This document shows positions 7,983 to 15,379 of a stretch of 64,000 nucleotides of DNA, piece by piece. Every line of letters starts with the position of its first letter. Within the stretch, counting starts at the first letter, position 1. Under the pieces are notes generated by a model that saw nothing but the letters and a program-made list of their open reading frames with translations, was not told the DNA's origin and did not search any database. Source of the stretch: Christiangramia sediminis (GTDB lineage Bacteria > Bacteroidota > Bacteroidia > Flavobacteriales > Flavobacteriaceae); the NCBI RefSeq assembly GCF_020552705.1, contig NZ_JAJBZG010000005.1, positions 372,001 through 436,000 of the forward strand. The letters are read 5' to 3'. The translations under genes and the position numbers were made by a program.

Positions 7983-8804
7983 CTACGCAAGTCCCACATC
8001 CAGGGTCATCATGATCATAAAACCACCGATGAATCCCATAGTGGAAATATCTGTATAATTGCCCTGCTGGGCTTCGGGCACCACTTCTTCCACCACTACA
8101 AAGATCATCGCTCCCGCAGCGAAACATAAAGCATAGGGCAGAATTGGCTCAAAAGTCAAGACCGCCCAGGCTCCAAGGACCGCTGCAATAGGCTCTACAA
8201 TTGCCGACATTTGCCCGTAATTAAAACTTTTCCAACGGCTTAGTCCCTGTCTACGTAAAGGCATAGCCACAGCGAAGCCTTCCGGAAAGTTCTGCAATCC
8301 AATACCTATAGCAAGTGCTACGGCTCCTCCAATACTGGCTCCTTCAAAACCTGCTGCAACCCCACCAAATAACACTCCTACTGCAAGTCCTTCAGGAATA
8401 TTATGCAGGGTAATGGCCAGGGTTAATAATACCGATTTATGCCAGGGAGTTTTGATACCCTCAGATTCGCTCATTTTAAAATTTACATGTAAATGTGGAA
8501 GAATCTTATCGAGGCCGAATATAAAAAGGGCTCCAAGACCAAATCCAACAACCGCCGGGACCACTTTTTCAAAACCTTCACCAGGACTCATTTCTATTCC
8601 GGGTGCGAGTAAACTCCAGAAACTGGCAGCTACCATTACACCCCCGGTAAATCCAAGCATACCGTCAAAAAAAGCACGGTTCATCCCTTTGAAAAGAAAA
8701 ACTAAAGATGCTCCTAAGGCGGTAAGACCCCAGGTAAATAAAGTTGCAATAAAAGCTGCATAAACAGGATCAAGTGACTCAAAATAGCCAAGTATATAGT
8801 CCAT
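7983..8804 (-). CDS. ZIP family divalent metal transporter
   Basis: A 273-residue polytopic membrane protein importing Zn2+, Fe2+ or Mn2+. The signature metal-site motifs of ZIP helices IV and V are visible: HNIPEGLAVGV (about residues 134-144) and QNFPEGFAVA (about 169-178). A histidine-containing loop, DKILPHLHVNF, precedes them, as in GufA/ZupT-like members. Eight helices are expected. One base separates its ATG from the stop of the DtxR-type regulator upstream, so transporter and regulator form a transcription unit, which suggests metal-dependent control of uptake. Confidence 0.9.
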   Translation of the reverse strand: MDYILGYFESLDPVYAAFIATLFTWGLTALGASLVFLFKGMNRAFFDGMLGFTGGVMVAASFWSLLAPGIEMSPGEGFEKVVPAVVGFGLGALFIFGLDKILPHLHVNFKMSESEGIKTPWHKSVLLTLAITLHNIPEGLAVGVLFGGVAAGFEGASIGGAVALAIGIGLQNFPEGFAVAMPLRRQGLSRWKSFNYGQMSAIVEPIAAVLGAWAVLTFEPILPYALCFAAGAMIFVVVEEVVPEAQQGNYTDISTMGFIGGFMIMMTLDVGLA

Positions 8805-8805
8805 T

Positions 8806-9462
8806 CTAAATTGTTTTTATAAAAAGGTTAGTTGATATCTGGTTCGATATCCTTAATTCATTTCCGTCCATTTTAATCAGCATAGACTGATCAAAATCTT
8901 CCTTTTCTACTATTTCTATTTCCTTACCTAGTGAAATCCTGTTCTTATCAAGATATTGGAGAAATTCTACAGAAGAATCTTTTACGCCCACACAAATACC
9001 GGTTTCGCCTTTTTCTAGATCAGACAGGAGTACGCGGTTTGCCACACTAAAGTTTCCTTTTGAATCAGGGATGGGATCACCATGCGGATCCCTTTTGGGA
9101 TATTCCAGAAATTTATCCAGTTCATTGGTAAGCTTTTCAGACTTGATATGTTCCAGTTGTTCGGCTACTTCATGAACTTCGTCCCAGTTAAATCCTAGCT
9201 TTTCCACAAGAAAAACCTCCCAGAGTCTGTGTTTTCTAATCACCTCTATGGCCGCATTTTTTCCTGCTTCACTGAGTTTAACGCCCTGGTATTTTTTATA
9301 ATTGACAAGATCTTTATCTGAAAGTCGCTTAACCATATCGGTTACGGAAGATGCCTTGGTTTGCATCTCCTCTGCAAGAGCATTTGTACTCACCCCGGTC
9401 TTATAGGCTGTTTCCAGATGAAAAATAGCTTTTAAATAGTTTTCTTCAGATAAGCTGAACAT
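8806..9462 (-). CDS. DtxR/MntR family metal-dependent transcriptional regulator
   Basis: A 218-residue regulator counted from ATG 9462 (MFSLSEENYLKAIFHLE). The frame stays open to a TTG at 9513, but that TTG is the likely -33 element of its own promoter. It has an N-terminal winged helix (about residues 1-65: TNALAEEMQTKASSVTDMVKRL), the metal-binding dimerisation region (VHEVAEQLEHIKSEKLTNELDKFL, then YPKRDPHGDPIP) and a C-terminal SH3/FeoA-like domain (about 150-218). It is expected to repress metal uptake genes when loaded with Mn2+ or Fe2+. It is cotranscribed with the ZIP gene and divergent from a TonB receptor across a palindromic site at 9517-9532. Confidence 0.9.
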   Translation of the reverse strand: MFSLSEENYLKAIFHLETAYKTGVSTNALAEEMQTKASSVTDMVKRLSDKDLVNYKKYQGVKLSEAGKNAAIEVIRKHRLWEVFLVEKLGFNWDEVHEVAEQLEHIKSEKLTNELDKFLEYPKRDPHGDPIPDSKGNFSVANRVLLSDLEKGETGICVGVKDSSVEFLQYLDKNRISLGKEIEIVEKEDFDQSMLIKMDGNELRISNQISTNLFIKTI

Positions 9463-9482
9463 GAATAAATTTTTATTTCGTC

Positions 9483-9513
9483 CAAAAATACATTTTTTAA
9501 TTTGATAAATCAA
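9483..9513 (-). promoter_or_regulatory. Promoter of the DtxR-type regulator and ZIP gene
   Basis: On the minus strand TTG (9513-9511), 20 bases, then TATTTTTG (9490-9483) match the Bacteroidota promoter. The box lies 20 bases before ATG 9462 and supports that start over the longer frame. Confidence 0.55.
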
Positions 9514-9516
9514 TTT

Positions 9517-9532
9517 TTTAGATAAGGCTAAA
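9517..9532. promoter_or_regulatory. Palindromic operator between the divergent regulator and TonB receptor genes
   Basis: TTTAGATAAGGCTAAA has TTTAG/CTAAA arms around six bases. It touches the -33 of the regulator promoter on one side and ends 9 bases before the -7 box of the receptor on the other, an ideal place for autoregulation and co-regulation by the adjacent DtxR-type protein. The spacer is one base shorter than in the feoAB site, so shared recognition is uncertain. Confidence 0.4.
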
Positions 9533-9541
9533 TTATTTTTA

Positions 9542-9549
9542 TACCTTTG
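9542..9549 (+). promoter_or_regulatory. -7 box of the TonB receptor gene
   Basis: TACCTTTG fits TAnnTTTG exactly, 17 bases before ATG 9567. No canonical TTG is visible at -33; the palindromic operator occupies that area. Confidence 0.55.
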
Positions 9550-9566
9550 CTTAAAATTAAAATTGG

Positions 9567-11924
9567 ATGAAGATTTTAATGCTGGTCATTTTTACTCTGT
9601 CGTTTTCAGTTGTAGGCGCACAAACTACTACAGTTAAAGGCGTCGTAACTGATGGAGAGAAACCTATAGCCTTTGCGAATATTTCTGTGGCAGGCACAAA
9701 TCAGGGTACCAGTGCCGATCTGGACGGGAAATTCAGTATCCAGTTTAAGGAAAAGAGCGTGCGTTTAAACATTCAGGCGATAGGTTTTAAAACTCAGCAG
9801 ATTTCTATAGATCCTGAAGATTATGTAAATAAAGTGCTACTTATTGAGATGCAAGAAGACGCCTTGGGGCTGGATCAGGTAGTGATAAGTGCGACCAGAA
9901 ACAGAATAAATCTCAAGGATTCCCCGGTGATCGTGAATGTATTGAATTCAAAATTATTTAATGCAACCCAATCAGTTTCGGTAGCTGAAACTTTGAATTT
10001 TCAACCAGGAGTACGGGTAGAAACCAATTGCCAGAATTGTGGTTTTACCCAGGTAAGACTTAATGGACTTGATGGGAGTTACACCCAGGTTTTGATCAAT
10101 AGTCGATCGGTATTTAGTGCTTTGAACAGTGTTTATGGTTTAGAACAGATCCCTACCTCTATTCTTGACCGGGTTGAAGTGGTTCGCAGCGGGGGTTCGG
10201 CCTTATTCGGCTCGAATGCCATTGCCGGAACCGTAAATATCATCACAAAAGAACCTGTTTTGAACACCTGGAATATTGCCAGCAACCTTTCATTTATCGA
10301 TGGTGAAATTCCGGATAGAACCTTAAATTTCGCAGGTTCTGTAGTAACCGAAGATCTGAATAGCGGGGTGACCATATATGGGATGAATCGTGATCGTTCT
10401 GCTTATGATGCCAATGGAGATGGATTTACAGAGATCACCGAACTTACCAATAATACCCTTGGTGCAAAGGCATTTTTTAAACCTAACCAAACAAGTAAAA
10501 TTAGCCTCGACCTTACCGCTCTTAAAGAATATCGAAGAGGTGGCGATCGTTTGGATTTGGCGCCACATTTAACCGATATAACCGAGCAACTGGATCATAA
10601 TACTTTCATTGGCGGACTTACCTACGACTTTACCAATGCTAAAATAAACAACAACTATTCAGTATATGTCTCGGGACAGCATACAGACAGGAAAAGTTTC
10701 TATGGAGGTCTTGGAGGGGGACGAAATGCCCAGGATAGCATTACCGCCTTAAATGCTTACGGAAATACCAAAGATCTCGCGCTATTGGGAGGTTTTCAGT
10801 TTACCAGGAATTTCAAAAATAATGATGTACTTACCACCGGGATAGAATTTAATCACAGTAATACCGAAGATGATATCGCAGGTTACCAAAGGTTCATTGA
10901 TCAGGAAGTTAATTCTTATGCTGTTTTTGGACAATATGAATGGAAACCTTTAGATAAATTCACGGCTCTTTTGGGCGCGAGACTTGATCATATTGATGTT
11001 TCAGGAAGTTATGCCGTGGAAAATATTCAAAGAAGTTCTGAAATTGATGAGACCGTTTTAAGCCCAAGATTGACGATACTTTATGATATTAATGAAGAAT
11101 TACAATTCAGGGGTGGTTATGCCAGGGGATTTAGAGCGCCACAGGCTTTTAATGAAGACCTGCATATTTCGTCGGTTGGCGGGGAACCACAATTTGTAAT
11201 ATTATCTGATGACCTGGAAACAGAATATTCCAACGCCTACACTGCTTCCTTCAATTATTCAAAAAGCATTAATAAATTACAAACAGATTTTCTACTGGAG
11301 GGATTCTATACAGAACTTCAAAATCCATTTACCACGGTAAGCACCGGGGCCAGTCTGCCTAACGGTTCAATTCTGAAGGAAGTACGAAATGGTAGAGGAG
11401 CTTATGTTACGGGAACCAACTTCGAGATTGGCGTTTCCCCTTCTTCAGAGCTAAGCTTTCAGATGGGTGGAACTTATCAGCAGTCCATCTATAAAGAAGA
11501 CCAGGTTTTATATGAAGCTGATCCGACCTCTGTTACTGAGGAAAATATTATTATCACTGAATTTGTAAGGAATCCAGATTTTTACGGCTATTTGAATATC
11601 AACACCTCTCCTTTTGATGGTTTTAGTGTAGATCTAACCGGGACTTATACCGGTAAAATGACGATCCCGAAAGTGGTCAATTCCAACGGGTTTTTAGACC
11701 TAAGGGAATCTCCCACTTTCTGGGATATGAATTTGAAGCTGGAACAGCATATAGATATTACAGAGAATTTTCATATCAATCTAAGTACGGGTGTTCAGAA
11801 TGTGTTCAATGCTTATCAGGATGATTTTGACTCCGGCCCTACACGGGATTCAGATTACATCTATGGACCATCCCGACCCCGTACTTTTTTCTTCGGAATC
11901 AAATTTGGCAATCTTCATAACTAA
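9567..11924 (+). CDS. TonB-dependent outer-membrane receptor with carboxypeptidase-D-like N-domain
   Basis: A 785-residue receptor that uses TonB/ExbBD energy to import a metal complex or other nutrient across the outer membrane. A signal peptide (1-19, ending VGAQ) is followed by a CarboxypepD_reg-like domain (about 22-95: VKGVVTDGEKPIAFANISV, GTSADLDGKFSI), the plug (about 110-230, with IPTSILDRVEVVRSGGSAL and GTVNIIT) and a 22-stranded barrel. The plug carries C-x2-C (Cys 155/158, NCQNCGFTQ). A secreted thioredoxin gene follows 11 bases later. Divergence from a DtxR-type regulator and a ZIP importer points to Fe, Mn or Zn acquisition; the ligand is unproven. Confidence 0.92.
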   Translation: MKILMLVIFTLSFSVVGAQTTTVKGVVTDGEKPIAFANISVAGTNQGTSADLDGKFSIQFKEKSVRLNIQAIGFKTQQISIDPEDYVNKVLLIEMQEDALGLDQVVISATRNRINLKDSPVIVNVLNSKLFNATQSVSVAETLNFQPGVRVETNCQNCGFTQVRLNGLDGSYTQVLINSRSVFSALNSVYGLEQIPTSILDRVEVVRSGGSALFGSNAIAGTVNIITKEPVLNTWNIASNLSFIDGEIPDRTLNFAGSVVTEDLNSGVTIYGMNRDRSAYDANGDGFTEITELTNNTLGAKAFFKPNQTSKISLDLTALKEYRRGGDRLDLAPHLTDITEQLDHNTFIGGLTYDFTNAKINNNYSVYVSGQHTDRKSFYGGLGGGRNAQDSITALNAYGNTKDLALLGGFQFTRNFKNNDVLTTGIEFNHSNTEDDIAGYQRFIDQEVNSYAVFGQYEWKPLDKFTALLGARLDHIDVSGSYAVENIQRSSEIDETVLSPRLTILYDINEELQFRGGYARGFRAPQAFNEDLHISSVGGEPQFVILSDDLETEYSNAYTASFNYSKSINKLQTDFLLEGFYTELQNPFTTVSTGASLPNGSILKEVRNGRGAYVTGTNFEIGVSPSSELSFQMGGTYQQSIYKEDQVLYEADPTSVTEENIIITEFVRNPDFYGYLNINTSPFDGFSVDLTGTYTGKMTIPKVVNSNGFLDLRESPTFWDMNLKLEQHIDITENFHINLSTGVQNVFNAYQDDFDSGPTRDSDYIYGPSRPRTFFFGIKFGNLHN

Positions 11925-11935
11925 TTCCGAAAAGC

Positions 11936-12403
11936 ATGAAAAAACTGATCTTACTATTAATAATTTTTTGTTTTCATTCTATTAATGCTCAGAAGAACGA
12001 GATAGAATGGATAAGCTTTGAAGTTCTGGACGATACTCTAAAAAAAGAAACCAAACCCGTGCTTATTTATTTTTATACTGATTGGTGCGTCTATTGTAAA
12101 AAAATGGATAGAAATGCTTTTAAGGATCCGGAAATTATCTCATCTCTAAACCAAAACTTTTATGCGGTAAAGATGAATGCAGAAAGTACCGCAGAAATAG
12201 AATTTGAAGGGCAAATTTTTGTGAATGAACAGGCTAAAACAAAGCGGAATGGGATTCATCAAATTGCAATGTTACTGGCAGGCAGGCAGAATAAACCTGT
12301 TACATTTCCAGTGATTATGGTGTTAGATAAAGAATTCAGGGTAAAGATTAAAAGCCACGAATACCTTACCACCGACCAAATGAAAACGTTGATAAAAGGC
12401 TAA
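11936..12403 (+). CDS. Secreted thioredoxin-fold protein
   Basis: A 155-residue protein with a signal peptide (about 1-19, SINAQ) and a thioredoxin-like fold. The active-site motif is YTDWCVYCKKM (Cys 51 and Cys 54), of the DUF255/thioredoxin_7 type, with the cis-Pro region near PVTFPVIMV (about 121-129). It probably acts on disulfides in the periplasm. The gene follows the TonB receptor by 11 bases, so the two are cotranscribed; the receptor plug has a CxxC pair that could be a substrate, which is an inference. Confidence 0.85.
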   Translation: MKKLILLLIIFCFHSINAQKNEIEWISFEVLDDTLKKETKPVLIYFYTDWCVYCKKMDRNAFKDPEIISSLNQNFYAVKMNAESTAEIEFEGQIFVNEQAKTKRNGIHQIAMLLAGRQNKPVTFPVIMVLDKEFRVKIKSHEYLTTDQMKTLIKG

Positions 12404-12457
12404 TACCAGATCAATCTTTTGATCACAGGTTTTTTCATAATTAGCCTTGGTTGGAAG

Positions 12458-12488
12458 GCCTCCCGATAATTACCGGAAGGCTGTTTTT
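12458..12488 (+). terminator. Possible terminator between convergent genes
   Basis: An imperfect hairpin (GCCTcCCG pairing with CGGaAGGC) is followed by TGTTTTTTAT. It lies between the thioredoxin gene and the convergent DnaJ-domain gene. The stem has a mismatch, so confidence is moderate. Confidence 0.45.
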
Positions 12489-13222
12489 TATATACCGCGT
12501 TCTTTCTGGATCTGCTCGTAGGCCTCCTGAACTTTGGTGAATTTTTCCTGTGCTCCTTTTCTATAGGCTTCGTCCATGTGGCCTAATTTATCGGGATGGT
12601 ATTTTTTGGCCATTTTTCTATAGGCTTTCTTTACCTCAGCATCACTGGCAGATTTGTCAATTTCCAGGATCGTATAGGCTGAATCTGTATTCTTGAAGAA
12701 CATCGCTTTGATACTTTCAAAATCTCTTCTGCCAATTTGGAGATATCCGGCAATATCATTTATTACTTCAGCTTCAGCTTCACTAACCCGTCCGTCTGCC
12801 TGGGCAATTCCGAATAAAAAATGTATGATTTGAAGCCGGGTAGGATATTTGGTTCTGGCTGCTAAATACCTGGCGATAATAGAAGCAGAGACCTGCCGGT
12901 TCTTTACTACTTCATTAAAAGTTCTAAAAGTAGCATTGGCGCGCTCTTTTCCGTAGGCCTGGATAAAATAAGCTCTTACGTAATCCAGCTCCTTCTGCGA
13001 GACATTCCCATCTGCTTTGATCACTATCGAGCTAAGAGATAAAAGATTTAATTCAAAATCGCCCGGAGAAACGCTCTGTTTTTGCTCCCCGAACACTGAT
13101 TTAAACATCCCTCCCGAGGAGCGGATATAATTATCCAGCAAAGAACCTATTATAAATCCAAGAATAGCACCGGGAAACCTGAAGTACATATATCCCAGAA
13201 CTGCGGCAAGCCATTTGATCAT
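12488..13222 (-). CDS. DjlA-like membrane co-chaperone (TerB and DnaJ domains)
   Basis: A 244-residue protein with three parts. An N-terminal hydrophobic segment (about residues 2-28, with Gly spacing typical of Djl[17 protein letters not shown]) comes first. It is followed by a TerB-like helical domain (about 55-160, acidic: [19 protein letters not shown] and [18 protein letters not shown]) and a C-terminal J-domain (about 182-240) containing the HPD tripeptide in KKYHPDKLG. The J-domain would stimulate DnaK ATPase at the membrane. It has its own TATCTTTG box on the minus strand at 13250-13243. Confidence 0.88.
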   Translation of the reverse strand: MIKWLAAVLGYMYFRFPGAILGFIIGSLLDNYIRSSGGMFKSVFGEQKQSVSPGDFELNLLSLSSIVIKADGNVSQKELDYVRAYFIQAYGKERANATFRTFNEVVKNRQVSASIIARYLAARTKYPTRLQIIHFLFGIAQADGRVSEAEAEVINDIAGYLQIGRRDFESIKAMFFKNTDSAYTILEIDKSASDAEVKKAYRKMAKKYHPDKLGHMDEAYRKGAQEKFTKVQEAYEQIQKERGI

Positions 13223-13242
13223 CGGGCAATTTTCTTTAGCCG

Positions 13243-13250
13243 CAAAGATA
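13243..13250 (-). promoter_or_regulatory. -7 box of the DjlA-like gene
   Basis: Minus-strand TATCTTTG, an exact TAnnTTTG match, 20 bases before the ATG at 13222. Confidence 0.5.
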
Positions 13251-13361
13251 ACATTTTCAATATTTAATTAGTAATCTAAGCCTATCTCTTCTTGACATCT
13301 GTTATAAATTGAACCTATTAGCACATAGTAATTTGAGATATGCAGGCTTAACTTAATTTGG

Positions 13362-13369
13362 TATCTTTG
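13362..13369 (+). promoter_or_regulatory. -7 box of the bacilliredoxin gene
   Basis: TATCTTTG matches TAnnTTTG, 35 bases before the ATG at 13405. Confidence 0.5.
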
Positions 13370-13404
13370 TTGCTCACTAAAGTTTAATAAAAAAGATAAC
13401 ATAT

Positions 13405-13815
13405 ATGTATCCAGCAGATTTAGTAAAACCAATGAGAGAAGATCTTACCAATATTGGTTTTCAAGAATTACATACTGTAGAAGATGTGGAAAAGGCAATG
13501 GAGCTAAAGGGGACTACTTTGGTAGTAGTAAACTCAGTTTGTGGTTGTGCTGCCGCCAATGCCCGTCCGGGAGCCAGAATGTCTCTACAGAATACTAAAA
13601 AACCAGATAACCTTGTAACTGTTTTTGCAGGGGTAGATAAAGAAGCTACTGATAAAGCTAGAGATATGATGGTACCTTTCCCTCCATCTTCTCCCTCTAT
13701 GGCTTTATTCAAAGACGGCGAATTGGTTCATATGCTGGAGCGCCACCATATTGAAGGACGCCCTGCAGATATGATCGCAGAAAACCTTATTGGAGCTTAT
13801 AACGAATTTTGCTAA
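13405..13815 (+). CDS. BrxA/BrxB family bacilliredoxin
   Basis: A 136-residue thioredoxin-like protein of the YphP/YqiW family. The characteristic C-G-C active site is in VNSVCGCAAANARPG (about residues 45-59), and the C-terminal MLERHHIEGRP stretch is also conserved. In Bacillus these proteins reduce protein-bacillithiol mixed disulfides. Members occur in many Flavobacteriia, some of which make bacillithiol. It is a single-gene unit with its own -7 box and a strong terminator at 13836-13862. Confidence 0.9.
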   Translation: MYPADLVKPMREDLTNIGFQELHTVEDVEKAMELKGTTLVVVNSVCGCAAANARPGARMSLQNTKKPDNLVTVFAGVDKEATDKARDMMVPFPPSSPSMALFKDGELVHMLERHHIEGRPADMIAENLIGAYNEFC

Positions 13816-13835
13816 TCTTTATAAGATAGTAGATA

Positions 13836-13862
13836 AAACCACGCTTGATGCGTGGTTTTTTT
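13836..13862 (+). terminator. Terminator of the bacilliredoxin gene
   Basis: Perfect 9-bp stem AAACCACGC/GCGTGGTTT with loop TTGAT, followed by a T run (TTTTTTTA). Confidence 0.85.
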
Positions 13863-13883
13863 ATGCGCTTAAGTTGAAATAGT

Positions 13884-13891
13884 TATTTTTG
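13884..13891 (+). promoter_or_regulatory. -7 box of the PlsC-type gene
   Basis: TATTTTTG fits TAnnTTTG, 15 bases before the ATG at 13907 and just after the preceding terminator. Confidence 0.45.
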
Positions 13892-13906
13892 TACTTTTAA
13901 ATTAAG

Positions 13907-14638
13907 ATGAAAAGATTTTTCTCCTATCCCTTATCGGTCATATTCTATATTTTCTTTTTTCTTAATCTGCTGATATTCCATCCCATTCAATGGCTCTGCC
14001 TGAAACTAGGCGGATACGAAACCCACAAAAAGAGTGTGGATATTTTCAATTTTTTCCTGATGCGTTGCCTGAATATTTTAGGAACTACCTTTAGCATCGA
14101 GAACGATTTCAATATCCCTATAAATAAAACCTGCATTTTTGTAGCTAACCACCAGGGAATGTATGACATCCCTCCTATTATCTGGCATTTTAGAAAACAC
14201 CATCCAAAATTTGTAAGCAAAAAAGAACTGGGGCATGGGATCCCCAGCATTTCATTTAACCTGAGACATGGGGGTTCAGTTTTGATAGACCGTAAAAACC
14301 GACGGGAATCATTATTAAAAATGAGCAAGTTTGGAGATTATCTGAAAGAAACCAAAAGATCAGCCGTAATTTTCCCTGAAGGTACCCGAAGCCGAACGGG
14401 CGCTCCTAAAGAATTTAGAAAGAATGGCTTGATGATATTATTCAAGAAATTGCCAAATGCCCTGGTAGTTCCCATCACCATCAACAACTCCTGGAAACTT
14501 TTTAAACACGGGAATTTTCCCATAGACCTTGGGGTAAATGTTCGTTTAAAGATTCATGAACCTATAGAAATAAGAACCCAGGATCCGGAAGCTTTGGCTG
14601 CCCAGGTAGAGAGAACTATACTTGCAGATATAAAATAA
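13907..14638 (+). CDS. 1-acyl-sn-glycerol-3-phosphate acyltransferase (PlsC family)
   Basis: A 243-residue membrane-associated acyltransferase that makes phosphatidic acid from lysophosphatidic acid. An N-terminal hydrophobic stretch (about 8-30) anchors it. The H-x4-D catalytic motif is NHQGMYD (about residues 81-87), and the substrate-binding motif is FPEGTRSRTG (about 155-164). A second PlsC homologue lies at 51936-52679, so the organism has at least two. Downstream, the HD hydrolase begins 37 bases later. Confidence 0.9.
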   Translation: MKRFFSYPLSVIFYIFFFLNLLIFHPIQWLCLKLGGYETHKKSVDIFNFFLMRCLNILGTTFSIENDFNIPINKTCIFVANHQGMYDIPPIIWHFRKHHPKFVSKKELGHGIPSISFNLRHGGSVLIDRKNRRESLLKMSKFGDYLKETKRSAVIFPEGTRSRTGAPKEFRKNGLMILFKKLPNALVVPITINNSWKLFKHGNFPIDLGVNVRLKIHEPIEIRTQDPEALAAQVERTILADIK

Positions 14639-14675
14639 ACCCTCCCCAGTTTTAAACCTTGGAAGTTTAACCGCT

Positions 14676-15329
14676 ATGAAAGATTCGAATTTAATAGAAA
14701 ACACCATACTTTTTGTAAAAGATAGTCTTGAAGGTGCTGAAGGTGGTCATGACTGGTTTCATATTGAACGGGTTTTGAATAACTCCAGATTGATAGCAAA
14801 AGGGGAAAAAGCAGATCTTCAGATCGTGGAACTGGGAGCCTTACTACACGACATTGCCGACTCAAAATTTCATAATGGTGATGAATCTGTAGGTCCAAGA
14901 ATAGCTTCAGATTTTTTACAAAGTCAGAATGTTTCAGAGGATACCATTAACAACGTGGTGAAGATCATTCAGAATATCTCTTTTAAGGGCGGCAATACAG
15001 ATCAGGAATTCACTTCTGCGGAATTGGATATAGTACAGGATGCAGACAGGCTGGACGCACTGGGCGCTATTGGCATCGCCAGGACATTCAACTACGGTGG
15101 CTTTAAAGGCAGAGCTCTTTATGATCCCGAAATTGAACCCAATTTGAATATGACCAAAGAGGAATATAAAGCTTCTAATGCGCCAACGATCAATCATTTT
15201 TATGAAAAATTATTATTGCTGAAAGATAGAATGAATACTGAAACCGGCAGACAAATTGCTGCAGAGCGGCATCTTTTTATGGAAAGTTTTTTGAAGCAAT
15301 TCTATGCGGAATGGAATGGAGAAAAATAA
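14676..15329 (+). CDS. HD-domain phosphohydrolase
   Basis: A 217-residue protein with the HD metal-phosphohydrolase pattern: His in GHDWFHIERV (about residues 24-33), the HD doublet in ALLHDIADSKFH (about 52-63) and the distal Asp in IVQDADRLDALGAIGIARTF (about 118-137). This is the YedJ/uncharacterised HD superfamily form, with the DADRLDAxGAxGIxR signature. The substrate is probably a nucleotide or phosphorylated metabolite; it is not known. It may be cotranscribed with the PlsC gene and ends at a bidirectional terminator. Confidence 0.85.
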   Translation: MKDSNLIENTILFVKDSLEGAEGGHDWFHIERVLNNSRLIAKGEKADLQIVELGALLHDIADSKFHNGDESVGPRIASDFLQSQNVSEDTINNVVKIIQNISFKGGNTDQEFTSAELDIVQDADRLDALGAIGIARTFNYGGFKGRALYDPEIEPNLNMTKEEYKASNAPTINHFYEKLLLLKDRMNTETGRQIAAERHLFMESFLKQFYAEWNGEK

Positions 15330-15358
15330 AAAGACCCCTACAAATTGTAGCGGTCTTT
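15329..15358. terminator. Bidirectional terminator between HD hydrolase and S9 peptidase
   Basis: AAAGACC-x-CTACA pairs with TGTAG-x-GGTCTTT around a three-base loop, with A and T runs on either side, between two convergent genes. Confidence 0.75.
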
Positions 15359-15379
15359 TAGTTTCAATTTATCTTAATC

